Shown here: piece after piece, positions 1-10,461 of the stretch
Layout: each line of letters starts with the position of its first letter
Numbering within the stretch: the first letter of the stretch is position 1
Source of the DNA: Saccharopolyspora rhizosphaerae
GTDB lineage: Bacteria; Actinomycetota; Actinomycetes; Mycobacteriales; Pseudonocardiaceae
Assembly (NCBI RefSeq): GCF_003931915.1
Contig: NZ_RSAA01000035.1
Coordinates: 372,001 to 436,000 of the forward strand
Length of the DNA stretch: 64,000 bases
Reading direction: 5' to 3'
The notes under the pieces: model-generated
Seen by the model: the letters and a program-made list of their open reading frames with translations, nothing else
Told to the model about the DNA's origin: nothing
Databases searched by the model: none
Position numbers and translations under genes: made by a program

Positions 1-99
1 CGGCAGCGGGGAGTCCGGCCCGTCCTCAGTGCTAACGAGAAAACAGGCAGTCCTCAGACAGGCGAGCCCCCGCAGGCGAGCCAGTACCAGGAGACACCG

Positions 100-1647
100 G
101 TGAGCGCCGAAGGTCGTTTGATCGCGGGCCGGTACCGCTTGCAGAGCAAGATCGGCAGCGGCGCCATGGGCGTGGTGTGGAAGGCCGTCGACGAGCGCCT
201 CCACCGCACGATCGCCGTCAAGCAACTGCTGCTGCAGCCCGGTTACACCCCCGAGGAAACCGAGGAAGCGCGGCAGCGGTCGATGCGCGAAGGCCGCATC
301 GCCGCCCGCCTCCAGCACCAGAACGCCATCGTCGTGTTCGACGTGGCCGAGGACGAGGGCCAGCCCGTGCTGGTCATGGAGTACCTGCCCTCGACGAGCC
401 TCGCCGCGGTCATCGACGAGCAAGGCGTGCAGCCGCCGATGCGGGTGGCCCGGATCGGCGTGCAGGTCGCCGGTGCGCTGGCCGCCGCGCACATGGCGGG
501 CATCGTCCACCGCGACCTCAAGCCGGGCAACATCCTGCTCGGCGAGAACGACCTGGCCAAGATCACCGACTTCGGCATCTCCCGCGCGATCGGCGACGTC
601 GCGGTCACCAAGAGCGGCATCCTCGCCGGCACCCCCGCCTACCTGGCGCCGGAGGTGGCGCTGGGCCGGGACCCGGCTCCCGCGTCGGACGTGTTCTCAC
701 TGGGGTCGACGCTGTACGCGGCGATCGAGGGCGGACCGCCGTTCGGCACCGACGAGAACGCGATCAGCCTGCTGCACCGGGTCGCGCGCGGCCAGTTCGA
801 GCCGCCGCGCCAAGCCGGGCCGATGACGCCGGTGCTGATGCAGATGCTGTGCCCGGACCCGGTCGACCGGCCGACGATGGCGCACACCCGCGACCTGCTG
901 CAGGCCGTGCTCGACGGCCGTCCGGTGCCCCACGCCGCCCCGGGTGCGGGCGCGGGCTGGCAGCGCCAGCAGCAGCCGACCGCACCGACGCCGCCGGGCG
1001 GTGGCGCGATGATGGGTCACCACCAGGGCAGCGCAGGCCCCGCGAACCCGCCCACCCGCGTCGGTGGCGCCGCTCCGGCGGTGGCCGCCGCTCCGCCGCG
1101 GCGCGCCGGCAAGCAGGTGGCGCTGTGGACGGTGGCGATCGTGGTGGCGGTGCTGGTGGGCGTGCTGGCGGCCAACGCCTTCGGTTCCGGCTCGCAGGAC
1201 CGCGGCGCTCCGGCTCCCGCACCGAAGCCCGCACCGACCGTCGCACCGGCCACGACGACCTCGGCCGCGCCCACGTCGTCGGCAGCACCGGCGACCAGCA
1301 GCCAGGTGCCGACCTCGTCGAGCGCGCCGAGCACCAAGAAGCAGGTGACCAAGGAGAAGCTCGTCTCCACGGTCAAGAAGTACTACACCCTGGTGCCCGA
1401 CGACCTCGACGACGCGTGGAAGCTCCTGGGCCCGAGCCTGCAGTCGCAGGGCAAGGACCGCTACGAGGCGTTCTGGAAGCAGATCGACGACGTCAAGATC
1501 ATCGGCCAGCCGGTGCAGTCCGGCGCCAACGTCGTGGTGACCTTGCAGTTCACCAAGGACGGCAAGAAGAGCACCGAGGTGCACGTCCTCGGCATGGTCG
1601 CCAACTCCGAGGGCGACGCGCTCATCAACACCGACTCGCGGCACTGA
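100..1647 (+). CDS. Membrane Ser/Thr protein kinase (PknB-type)
   Basis: Hanks-type kinase of 515 aa with a GTG start. Residues 11-270 hold the full catalytic set: glycine loop GSGAMG (19-24), Lys41, HRDLKPGN with Asp139 and Asn144, DFG at 157-159, and GTPAYLAPE. A Pro/Gln-rich linker leads to one membrane segment (about 339-362), then an Ala/Pro/Thr/Ser-rich extracellular stalk. The last roughly 100 residues form a small domain (KKYYTLVPDDLDDAWKLLG) resembling the NTF2-like ends of other actinobacterial kinases. No PASTA repeats are present, so the outside ligand is not evident. It should phosphorylate cytosolic proteins in response to an external cue. It converges with the LysR gene, whose last base is the next position. 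Confidence 0.93.
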   Translation: MSAEGRLIAGRYRLQSKIGSGAMGVVWKAVDERLHRTIAVKQLLLQPGYTPEETEEARQRSMREGRIAARLQHQNAIVVFDVAEDEGQPVLVMEYLPSTSLAAVIDEQGVQPPMRVARIGVQVAGALAAAHMAGIVHRDLKPGNILLGENDLAKITDFGISRAIGDVAVTKSGILAGTPAYLAPEVALGRDPAPASDVFSLGSTLYAAIEGGPPFGTDENAISLLHRVARGQFEPPRQAGPMTPVLMQMLCPDPVDRPTMAHTRDLLQAVLDGRPVPHAAPGAGAGWQRQQQPTAPTPPGGGAMMGHHQGSAGPANPPTRVGGAAPAVAAAPPRRAGKQVALWTVAIVVAVLVGVLAANAFGSGSQDRGAPAPAPKPAPTVAPATTTSAAPTSSAAPATSSQVPTSSSAPSTKKQVTKEKLVSTVKKYYTLVPDDLDDAWKLLGPSLQSQGKDRYEAFWKQIDDVKIIGQPVQSGANVVVTLQFTKDGKKSTEVHVLGMVANSEGDALINTDSRH

Positions 1648-2556
1648 TCAGGCGCGGTTCGCCGTCTCGGCCAGGCAGTCCATCAGCGACCTGGTGGCCG
1701 GGAGCTCGCAGACCGCCTCGCGCACGGCCACGTAGATCCGCCGCTTCGGCTCGGGGTTCGTGACGGCGCGGACCTCGACGCCGGGGTGCACCACGTCCAG
1801 GCCCAGGTGCGGGATCAGCGCGATGCCCAGTCCGGCGGCGACGAAGCCCTGCGCGGAGTAGGTGCTGTCGGTCTCCAGCGCGACGTGCGGGGCGAACCCG
1901 GCGCTGGCGTAGGCGTCGCGCAGCAGCCTGGCGCAGATGTCCTCGCGGTCCGTGGCGCTGTTGATCCACGCCTCGTCGGCCAGCTTCGCCATGTCGACGC
2001 TGTCGTGCTCGGCCTGCGGGTGGGACTTCGGCAGCGCCAGCCGGAAGGGATCGTCTGCCAGGTGCACCAGCCGTACTCCGCGGCGTTGCGGGACCTCCTC
2101 GCCGACCACGATCACCGCCAGGTCGGCCTCACCCGCGGCCACGTCGTCGAGCAGGTCCACCTCCTGCTGCGCGAGGGCGAGCTGCACCTCGGGGTGCTCG
2201 GCGCGGAACTTGGCCACGGCGGGCGGGATCAGCCCGACGCCGGCGGTGGTGAAGAACCGCAACCGCAGCAGGCCCGTGCGGCCCGCGCGGATGTCGGCCA
2301 GCTCGGCCTCGGTCTCGTTGAGCAGCTCGGAGATGCGTCCCGCACGCTCCGAGAGCAGCACCCCTGCCGGGGTGGGGCGCAACCCGCGACCGGCCTTCTC
2401 CAGCAGCGGCGTACCGGCCTCCTTCTCCAGCGTCGCGAGCTGCTGGCTGATGGCCGAGGGGGTGTAGCCGAGGTACGACGCGGCGGCGCTCACCGAGCCG
2501 CTGGTGACCACCGCGCGCAGGACCTGCATCCGCCTGACGTCGAGCACGATCCCCAT
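1648..2556 (-). CDS. LysR-family transcriptional regulator
   Basis: This 302-aa protein has the normal LysR length. An N-terminal winged helix (MQVLRAVVTSGSVSAAASYL, then TPSAISQQLATLE) precedes a periplasmic-binding-like effector domain from about residue 95. It is divergently transcribed from the EamA transporter, with only 101 bp between the starts. That arrangement is typical of a LysR protein controlling its neighbour, so I infer it regulates the exporter at 2658. The effector is unknown. Start ATG at 2556; an internal ATG at residue 10 is possible because many LysR proteins begin there. Confidence 0.92.
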   Translation of the reverse strand: MGIVLDVRRMQVLRAVVTSGSVSAAASYLGYTPSAISQQLATLEKEAGTPLLEKAGRGLRPTPAGVLLSERAGRISELLNETEAELADIRAGRTGLLRLRFFTTAGVGLIPPAVAKFRAEHPEVQLALAQQEVDLLDDVAAGEADLAVIVVGEEVPQRRGVRLVHLADDPFRLALPKSHPQAEHDSVDMAKLADEAWINSATDREDICARLLRDAYASAGFAPHVALETDSTYSAQGFVAAGLGIALIPHLGLDVVHPGVEVRAVTNPEPKRRIYVAVREAVCELPATRSLMDCLAETANRA

Positions 2557-2569
2557 AGTACAGAATGGC

Positions 2570-2584
2570 TTAACGGTTCGTTGA
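2570..2584. promoter_or_regulatory. Imperfect dyad between lysR and eamA
   Basis: TTAACG-N3-CGTTGA, with one mismatch between arms, lies in the 101-bp divergent spacer 14 bp from the lysR start. LysR operators are often short interrupted dyads (T-N11-A), so this is a reasonable binding-site candidate. It is short and could be chance. Confidence 0.25.
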
Positions 2585-2657
2585 GATTAATTCGCTTGTC
2601 CTTATCCCAGCAGCTCTGCAAGCTGGTCTCGACACCACGGAGCACTGGGGAGCGGAG

Positions 2658-3614
2658 ATGAACAACCCGACCAGCTACTTGCGCCTGGGGGCGCTCGCCC
2701 TCTTCTGGGGCGCGAGCTTCTTGCTGATCAAGCTGGGTCTGGAAGCCCTGTCGCCGACGCAGATCGCGCTGGCCCGCATCGTGCTGGGCGCGCTGACCCT
2801 GCTGGCGATCTGCGCGGTGCGCGGCCTGCGCATCCCGGGCGACCGGAACCTGTGGCGGCACGTCGCCGTGGCAGCGGTGTTCGCCAACGCGCTGCCCTGG
2901 GTGCTGCTGGCCGTGGGCGAGCAGAGCGTCGAGTCGGGGCTGGCCGGGGTCATCAACGCCACGACTCCGCTGTGGACCGTCCTGTTCGGACTGCTCGCCG
3001 GACGCGAAGCGCTGCCACCGCGGCGCGCGGCCGGGTTGCTGCTCGGGTTCCTCGGCGTGCTGGTCATCTTCGCACCGTGGCAGGGCGGCGGGGTGCTCGG
3101 CTGGGGCGTGCTCGCCTGCCTCGCCTCGGCAGCCAGCTACGGCATCGGGTTCGTCTACACAGGACGGTTCATCACGGGGCGCGGTGCCTCGCCGCTGGCG
3201 CTGGCGAGCATGCAGCTCACCGCGGCGACCGGCTTCTCGCTGCTCGCGCTGCCCATCGGCGGGCTGCGGATGGTGCACTGGAACCCGGTGGCGCTGCTGG
3301 CGGTCCTGGCCCTCGGCGTGGTCGGCACGGGCATCGGCTTCGCCCTGAACTACCGGCTGATCGGCGACGAGGGGGCGACGACGGCCTCCACCGTCACCTA
3401 CGTCATGCCGATCTTCTCGGTGCTGCTCGGCTGGCTGCTGCTCGGCGAGCAGTTGCCGCTCCGCGTGCTGCTCGGCATGGCCGTGGTCCTCGTCGGGGTC
3501 GCCCTCACCCACCGCAAGGGCGCAGGCCCGTCGGCCGGCGCCCGCCTCGGGCGGGCCTTCACCCGGGCTTCGCGGCTCTACGCCGAGCTCGCCACGAACC
3601 ACCCGGTGAAGTGA
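2658..3614 (+). CDS. EamA/DMT-family transporter
   Basis: A 318-aa inner-membrane protein with about ten hydrophobic segments in two repeats of five, the EamA (drug/metabolite transporter) architecture. The N-terminal ALFWGASFLLIKLGLEAL motif and the second-half signature TASTVTYVMPIFSVLLGWL are both visible. Relatives export amino acids, metabolites or drugs; the substrate cannot be read from sequence. The ATG at 2658 follows GGGGAGCGGAG. It is divergent from the lysR gene and converges on the response regulator 21 bp downstream. Confidence 0.9.
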   Translation: MNNPTSYLRLGALALFWGASFLLIKLGLEALSPTQIALARIVLGALTLLAICAVRGLRIPGDRNLWRHVAVAAVFANALPWVLLAVGEQSVESGLAGVINATTPLWTVLFGLLAGREALPPRRAAGLLLGFLGVLVIFAPWQGGGVLGWGVLACLASAASYGIGFVYTGRFITGRGASPLALASMQLTAATGFSLLALPIGGLRMVHWNPVALLAVLALGVVGTGIGFALNYRLIGDEGATTASTVTYVMPIFSVLLGWLLLGEQLPLRVLLGMAVVLVGVALTHRKGAGPSAGARLGRAFTRASRLYAELATNHPVK

Positions 3615-3635
3615 CCCCCGAGCCGGGCCAAGGGC

Positions 3636-4334
3636 TCAGACCAGGCGGCGGTCCGAGGCCCAGCGGGAGAGCTCGTAGCGGTTGGAGAGCTGGGTCTTGC
3701 GCAGCACGCTGGAGACGTGGGTCTCCACCGTCTTCACCGAGATGAACAGCTCGGAGGCGATCTCCTTGTAGGCGTAACCGCGGGCCAGCAGGCGCAGGAC
3801 CTCCCGCTCGCGGCGGGTCAGCAGGTCCAGCTCGGGGTCGCCGACCGGGGCCGCACCGGGCCCCTCGGAGAAGGCGTCGAGGACGAACCCGGCCAAGCGC
3901 GGGGAGAACACCGCGTCACCGGCCTTGACCCGGGTGATCGCGTCCACCAGCTCGCGCCCGGAGATGGTCTTGGTGACGTAGCCCCGCGCGCCGCCCCGGA
4001 TCACGGTGATCACGTCCTCGGCCGCGTCGGAGACCGACAGGGCGAGGAAGACGACGTCGCTCCCGGCCTCCCCCGACCCGCCGCGCACCTGCCGGAGCAC
4101 TTCAGCGCCACCGCCGTCGGGCATGTGGACGTCGAGCAGCACCACCTCGGGGCGGTAGTGGGCGATCCCGGCCACCGCCTCGGCGACCGAGCCGGCCTCA
4201 CCGACGACCTCGACACCGTCGGCGGCGGCGAGCTCGGCGCGGACGCCGGCGCGGAACAGGGCGTGGTCGTCGACGAGGAAGACCCGGACCGCGCCGGTCT
4301 CCTCGGTTGCTTCACCGGTCACCATGTCCTCCAC
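3636..4334 (-). CDS. NarL/LuxR-type response regulator partner of the PspC kinase
   Basis: 232 aa. The receiver domain starts near residue 16 (VRVFLVDDHALFRAG) with the phospho-acceptor Asp in VVLLDVHMP. A LuxR HTH lies at the C terminus (LTRREREVLRLLARG, then ISVKTVETHVSSVLRK). The receiver looks fully functional. It lies 29 bp downstream of the PspC histidine kinase in the same direction, so the two form a two-component pair resembling LiaRS-type envelope sensors. The GTG at 4334 has GAGGGG nine bases upstream; the ATG three codons later has too short a spacing. Confidence 0.93.
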   Translation of the reverse strand: MEDMVTGEATEETGAVRVFLVDDHALFRAGVRAELAAADGVEVVGEAGSVAEAVAGIAHYRPEVVLLDVHMPDGGGAEVLRQVRGGSGEAGSDVVFLALSVSDAAEDVITVIRGGARGYVTKTISGRELVDAITRVKAGDAVFSPRLAGFVLDAFSEGPGAAPVGDPELDLLTRREREVLRLLARGYAYKEIASELFISVKTVETHVSSVLRKTQLSNRYELSRWASDRRLV

Positions 4335-4363
4335 AACGTGTTTCCCCTCGGGCAGACTACGCT

Positions 4364-5692
4364 TCAGGCCGCCGACCTGGGCATTTCCATCGCCACCTCG
4401 GTGCCCTGACCGGGCGAGGTGCGCACCACGACCTTGCCGCCGTGCCGCTGCACCCGGCCGCGGATCGAATCCGAGAGCCCGTGCCGGTCCTCGGGGACCG
4501 CGTCCGGGTCGAACCCGGCTCCGCGATCGCGCACGAACACCGACACCAGCTCGGGCTCGACCTCGGCGTAGGCGCTGACCTCGCTGACCCCGGCGTGCTT
4601 GGCCGCGTTGACCAGCGCCTCCCGGGCCGCGTTGAGCTGCGCGACGAGCCGGTCGTCGAGCTCGCAGTCACCGACGACGACCTGCTGCACCGTGATCGCG
4701 AAGTGGTCCTCCACCTCCCCGCAGATGCGGGCCACCTCGGCGGCGAAGGTCCCCTTCTGCTCGGACGGCGCCTCAGCGCCGTACCCGTCCGGCCCGTAGA
4801 GCCAGCCGCGCAGCTCGCGCTCCTGGCCGCGCGCGAGCCTGCGCACCTCCCGCTCGGAACCGGCCTGCTTCTGGATCAGGGCGAGCGTCTGCAGCACCGA
4901 ATCGTGCAGGTGCGCGGCGATCTCGGCGCGTTCCTGCGAGCGGATCCGGCTCGCGCGCTCGACGTTGAGGTCGCGCACCAACCGCACCCACCACGGCACG
5001 GTGAGCACGGCGACGCCGACGAGCGTGGCACCGGAGGCCAGCAGGCCGGTCGGCAGCGCGTCCAGCGACGACGTGCTGCCCACCAGCAGCGCCATGCCGA
5101 GCACGACCAGCACGGCACCGGAGGTCACGCGGATCCAGGCGCTGCGCGCTCCCGTGCCGAGCAGGGCGCCCGCGACCCCGGAACGGGCGCCCTGCCGCCA
5201 GCGGCGGCGTTGTGAGTCGTCGGCCTCCCGCCACACCACCGCCGCGCCCACCAGTGCCACCACCAGCGGGACGGTGAGCCAGGTCGGCATCGACAGCACG
5301 GCGCCGAAGCCGACGAGCGCGCCGATGCCGAGCAGCAGGATGCCGAACCCCTGCTGCCACTCCCGCTTGGTCGCTGGGCGCGCCCCACCGCCCTGCTGCA
5401 CGAAGATCCACAGCAGGGCGTAGCCGAGGATCCCCGCGCCACCGAGGGCGGCGAGGACCGCGAAGGTCATCCGCACCCACAGCACCGGGACGCCCAGGTG
5501 TTCGGCCACGCCCGCGCACACCCCGGCCAGCAACCGCCCGTCGCGGGTCCGGCGCAGCCGCGGCTGAGCCGGCAGGGCCACGTCGGTCTCGGAACCCGCC
5601 TGCCGCAAGCGGGGATTCGTCCGCACCGGGTTGACCTCGTGCCGGGCGTGCGGAGTCTGCTCGTCGGGGGCCGTCACGTTTTCGATGGTCAC
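4364..5692 (-). CDS. PspC-domain sensor histidine kinase
   Basis: 442 aa. An N-terminal PspC domain (about 45-105, RRTRDGRLLAGVCAGVAEHL) is followed by several membrane segments, a HisKA_3 helix with the phospho-acceptor His (AHLHDSVLQTLALIQ), and a C-terminal ATPase domain (NAAREALVNAAKHAG, DRGAGFDPDAVPEDRHG). This architecture is a family of actinobacterial envelope-stress kinases. It is cotranscribed with the LuxR regulator at 3636. A second PspC protein is encoded divergently 143 bp away, which suggests that both PspC proteins sense the same membrane state. GTG start. Confidence 0.92.
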   Translation of the reverse strand: MTIENVTAPDEQTPHARHEVNPVRTNPRLRQAGSETDVALPAQPRLRRTRDGRLLAGVCAGVAEHLGVPVLWVRMTFAVLAALGGAGILGYALLWIFVQQGGGARPATKREWQQGFGILLLGIGALVGFGAVLSMPTWLTVPLVVALVGAAVVWREADDSQRRRWRQGARSGVAGALLGTGARSAWIRVTSGAVLVVLGMALLVGSTSSLDALPTGLLASGATLVGVAVLTVPWWVRLVRDLNVERASRIRSQERAEIAAHLHDSVLQTLALIQKQAGSEREVRRLARGQERELRGWLYGPDGYGAEAPSEQKGTFAAEVARICGEVEDHFAITVQQVVVGDCELDDRLVAQLNAAREALVNAAKHAGVSEVSAYAEVEPELVSVFVRDRGAGFDPDAVPEDRHGLSDSIRGRVQRHGGKVVVRTSPGQGTEVAMEMPRSAA

Positions 5693-5835
5693 ACGGTCGG
5701 AGCCCGCCAGGCATCAGGGACTGCCCTGACATACCCAGGAGGGCGGGACTCCTGGTGGCGAGTTCCCCCACCCCGGGTCCGATTCAGGGGGCTCCCCGAT
5801 GCTCAGGGAGGACGACTGGTCGGATAGTGGTCCTC

Positions 5836-7026
5836 ATGAACAGCACGCAGCGAACCGGTGGTGTCGAGGACACCTTGCGGGACTTCTGGGCCACCCGCCC
5901 GGTGCGTCCGCGCAGCGGAGCCAAGGCGGCCGGTGTGTCGGCCGCGATCGCGCGCCGGTACGGAGTCGATCCGATCCTGGTGCGCGTCACCTTCGTGGTG
6001 CTCTTCTGCTACGGCGGCGCCGGCTTCGTCCTGTACTTGCTGGGCTGGCTGTTGTTCCCGAAGGAAGCGCCGCCGCTGCCCGGGCAGACGACGCCGAGCC
6101 GCGAGCCCACCGAGACCTGGATCGCGGTGCTGCTGGTGCTGCTGCTGGTCCCGGCCGTGATGTGGATGGTCGGCACGCTGGCGGTGCTGGGCCTGCTGGC
6201 AGGACCGGTGGCGCTGTACTTCCTGCACCGCAACCAGGGCCACCGGCAGGTGACCGGGACGTCGAACCCGCCACCGGAGGCGACGCCCACCGGTGAGAAC
6301 ACCTGGGTCTACCCGGGCACGGCGGCGCAACAGCAGACGCCACCCGCGTGGGACCCGCTGGGCGCGGCCCCGTTCGCGTGGGACCTGCCCGAGCCTCAAG
6401 AACCGGAGCCACCGGAGCCGGAGGGCCGGCGTCACCGCTGGTTCAACCCGGCGGCGCTGCTCGTCGCCTTCCTGGGCGCTGCCGTGGTCGGCTCGCTGGG
6501 TGGGCCGGCCTACTTCGTGGCGGCGACCGCGCTGGGGCTGCTGGGGACGGCGATGGTGCTCGGCGCGTTCCTGCACGTGGGCCGCTGGCCGGTGCTGATC
6601 GCGGTGCCGCTGGCGCTGGTCGCGCTGGTCACCTCGGTCGTGCACCACTTCCAGATCAACGGGGACCTGACCGTGGGGGACCTGTCGGTCACGCCCGTCG
6701 AGGTCGTCGACGTGCAGCCGCTCTACGACCGCTCGGCCGGGACGATCGAGCTGGACCTGACCGACCTGCGGATCAGCACCGGCCAGGTGGTGCACACCTC
6801 GGCCGCGGTCGGGGCCGGGACCGTGCTGGTCCAGGTCCCGCCCACTGTGGACGTCCGGGCCACGTGCGGGGCCGACGTCGGCGCGGTCAACTGCCTCGAC
6901 CGGCAGGCGCAGGGCCAGGGCGCGCAGCAGGTGATCAGCGACCAGGGCGTGGACGGCCCGGGCGGCGGCGAACTCGTGCTCACCGCAACGGCGGGCACCG
7001 GCAACGTGGAGGTCGTCCGTGACTGA
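5836..7026 (+). CDS. PspC domain membrane protein with LiaF-like C-terminal domain
   Basis: 396 aa from the ATG at 5836, where PspC homology begins a few codons later; an in-frame start 81 bp upstream has no support. Residues about 25-75 form a PspC domain (FWATRPVRPRSGAKAAGVSA). Two hydrophobic blocks flank an acidic Pro/Glu-rich linker (EPQEPEPPEPEG). The last roughly 110 residues are a beta-rich domain (TVGDLSVTPVEVVDVQPLYD) like the LiaF/toast-rack domains that sit next to PspC kinases. By analogy it probably modulates the kinase at 4364. Its last 8 bp overlap the next small gene. Confidence 0.85.
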   Translation: MNSTQRTGGVEDTLRDFWATRPVRPRSGAKAAGVSAAIARRYGVDPILVRVTFVVLFCYGGAGFVLYLLGWLLFPKEAPPLPGQTTPSREPTETWIAVLLVLLLVPAVMWMVGTLAVLGLLAGPVALYFLHRNQGHRQVTGTSNPPPEATPTGENTWVYPGTAAQQQTPPAWDPLGAAPFAWDLPEPQEPEPPEPEGRRHRWFNPAALLVAFLGAAVVGSLGGPAYFVAATALGLLGTAMVLGAFLHVGRWPVLIAVPLALVALVTSVVHHFQINGDLTVGDLSVTPVEVVDVQPLYDRSAGTIELDLTDLRISTGQVVHTSAAVGAGTVLVQVPPTVDVRATCGADVGAVNCLDRQAQGQGAQQVISDQGVDGPGGGELVLTATAGTGNVEVVRD

Positions 7027-7207
7027 CGAGAGCAAGCGCTACGACGGGCCCGACCCGGTCCTGCTGGTCGCGGGGTCCGTCGCCGCGATCATCGCCGCGA
7101 CCGTGGCGCTCGACCTGGAGAGCTTCCTGCAGTGGATCCTCGCCGGTGCAGCGGTGATCGTGGGGATCGTGCTGCTGGTGGTGTCGCTGCGTCGGCGCGC
7201 GGAGTGA
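7019..7207 (+). CDS. Small two-helix membrane protein
   Basis: 62 aa with a charged N terminus and two hydrophobic helices (PVLLVAGSVAAIIAATVALD and LAGAAVIVGIVLLVVSLRR). It overlaps the end of the PspC/LiaF-like gene by 8 bp, so translation is probably coupled. Short LiaI-like membrane proteins commonly accompany such genes. No function can be assigned beyond membership of this envelope-stress cluster. Confidence 0.75.
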   Translation: MTDESKRYDGPDPVLLVAGSVAAIIAATVALDLESFLQWILAGAAVIVGIVLLVVSLRRRAE

Positions 7208-7399
7208 ATTCGCCACTTTCCCAGGTGTTCTCGCACTTCGAGTGACGGTTCACCGGGAATTTCCCCCCTCTCGCGGCCACCGTTGGTTCTGCACCCGTCC
7301 AAAACACGACAACACGACCCGAGCCCGGTTCCGGTCTGCTGATACTGCGGCCTTGATCGATCCGAACAGCGTTGCTCCACAACCCCGCAAGGAGCTGCT

Positions 7400-8314
7400 A
7401 TGACCAGGAACCGCGCGCTCGCCGGGGGCGCCGTGCTCGCCCTGTTCGTCTCGCTCCCGTCCGCCGCGGCGGCGAACCCGAGCGAGGCGCCGGCGGACAC
7501 CGGGCCCCGCGCCGAGGTCTTCTTCGACGACTTCTCCGGCGGCGAGCTCGACCGCTCGAAGTGGCAGGTCGAGGTGACGGGGGAGAACTTCGGCACCGTC
7601 AACAACGAGCAGCAGGCCTACGTCGACTCCCCCGAGACGATCTACGTCGAGCAGGACGGCGGCACCGGTGCGCAGAACGGCGCCCTGGCCCTGCACCCGC
7701 GCTACCAGCCGGGCTTCCAGGCGCCCGACGGCGGCACCTACGACTTCATCTCCGGCCGGGTGAAGACCGAGGACAAGTTCGAGTTCACCTACGGCAGCTA
7801 CTCGGCGCGCATCAAGCTGCCGGAGAACGCCACGGGCTCCGGGCTGTGGCCGGCCTGGTGGTCGCTGGGCACGAGCATCAACGAGGGCGAGCCGTGGCCG
7901 GAGTGCGGCGAGGTCGACGTCATGGAGCACGTCGGCGAGCCGTGGACCAGCTCGGCGATCCACGGTCCCGAGTACAACGGCGACACGCCGATCAACCACC
8001 AGCAGAACTTCGAGGGCAAGGACCCGGCGGACTGGCACACCTACCGGGTGGACTGGACGCCGGAGGGCTTCACCTTCTTCGTCGACGACACCCAGACCTA
8101 CCAGGTCACCAAGGCCGAGTTCGACGCCAACGGCTGGACCTGGGTCTTCGACGACCCGCAGTTCATGATCTTGAACTTCGCCACCGGCGGCACCTACCCG
8201 CAGGGCGTCAACGGCGTCACCGAGCCCTACCCGGGCCTCCCGCAGGAGAGCGTCGACACGATCAAGGCAGGCAACGCTCGCTACCTCATCGACTGGGTCA
8301 AGGTCGAACAATGA
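7400..8314 (+). CDS. Secreted GH16 beta-glucanase (laminarinase type)
   Basis: 304 aa with a cleavable signal peptide (MTRNRALAGGAVLALFVSLP, cleavage near ...SAAAA). The mature enzyme is a single GH16 domain. The catalytic ExDxxE box is intact as GEVDVMEH, and aromatic substrate-cleft residues are present (GLWPAWWSLG). Members cleave beta-1,3 or mixed-linkage glucans of fungal and plant walls. No carbohydrate-binding module is attached. The gene is monocistronic, ending 3 bp before a strong hairpin. Confidence 0.93.
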   Translation: MTRNRALAGGAVLALFVSLPSAAAANPSEAPADTGPRAEVFFDDFSGGELDRSKWQVEVTGENFGTVNNEQQAYVDSPETIYVEQDGGTGAQNGALALHPRYQPGFQAPDGGTYDFISGRVKTEDKFEFTYGSYSARIKLPENATGSGLWPAWWSLGTSINEGEPWPECGEVDVMEHVGEPWTSSAIHGPEYNGDTPINHQQNFEGKDPADWHTYRVDWTPEGFTFFVDDTQTYQVTKAEFDANGWTWVFDDPQFMILNFATGGTYPQGVNGVTEPYPGLPQESVDTIKAGNARYLIDWVKVEQ

Positions 8315-8317
8315 GGC

Positions 8318-8370
8318 CCTGACGTGTGAGAGCGCCTCTGACCAGCCCAGAGGCGCTCTCACACGTCAGG
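8318..8370. terminator. Perfect 23-bp hairpin terminator
   Basis: Arms 8318-8340 and 8348-8370 are perfectly complementary over 23 bp around a 7-base loop. The hairpin starts 3 bp after the glucanase stop and can act on both strands, so it may also stop guaA transcripts from the right. It shares the core GCGCCTCTGACC with the hairpin at 15943. Confidence 0.9.
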
Positions 8371-8563
8371 CCGAAGAACTCGGCGGAGCGGCCACACATC
8401 AGGCAACCGGCGGTGCCGGACCGCCGCGGGTTCTGACACGTCTTCTGGGGAGGACAGCCGCAGCGCCGCGCATCGACATGCTCAAGTCGCGGATCCCAGA
8501 GCCAGGGAGTCGCTCAGGTTCCGCCACCCGCACCGCCGGTCAGAACGACCACGGAACCCGGAA

Positions 8564-10174
<1,611 letters not shown>

Positions 10175-10324
10175 CGCACTGCGGTCCGGCCATTGTCGCA
10201 GGTAATGGAGGCCACAACGGCATCGGCCCAGCCGTCGCGCCGCCTCTCGCTCCCCACCTCGCCACGCCCGGCCCCGAGGGCCGGCTCGCCGCGAGCTGCT
10301 CGGAATGCGGCCGAGCCGCTGCTC

Positions 10325-10405
10325 CAGGTGTGGGACTCGACCGGCGCCGCCGCAGGCTCAGCACACCGCGACACCGCGCACCGGCCACAGGAGCGGAGCA
10401 CGGAG
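10325..10405 (+). repeat. Dispersed intergenic repeat, copy 1
   Basis: Begins CAGGTGTGGGACTCGACCGG, continues CGCCGCAGGCTCAGC and ends near AGGAGCGGAGCACGG. It is a shortened relative of the copy at 45406, lacking most of the central hairpin. It lies between guaA and the GMC oxidoreductase. Confidence 0.6.
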
Positions 10406-10417
10406 GAACGGTGCACC

Positions 10418-10447
10418 CCCCTCCGAGGTTCCTGCCTCGGAGGGGGA
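10418..10447 (-). terminator. Terminator of the GMC oxidoreductase gene
   Basis: A perfect 12-bp stem (10418-10429 with 10436-10447) with loop TTCCTG lies 14 bp beyond the stop of the leftward GMC oxidoreductase gene. Confidence 0.75.
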
Positions 10448-10461
10448 GGCAGGAGGAAACC

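Noticed and set aside
1-99. Promoter of the first kinase gene
   Set aside because: The 99 bp before the start show no convincing -35/-10 pair, and the true promoter may lie outside the window.
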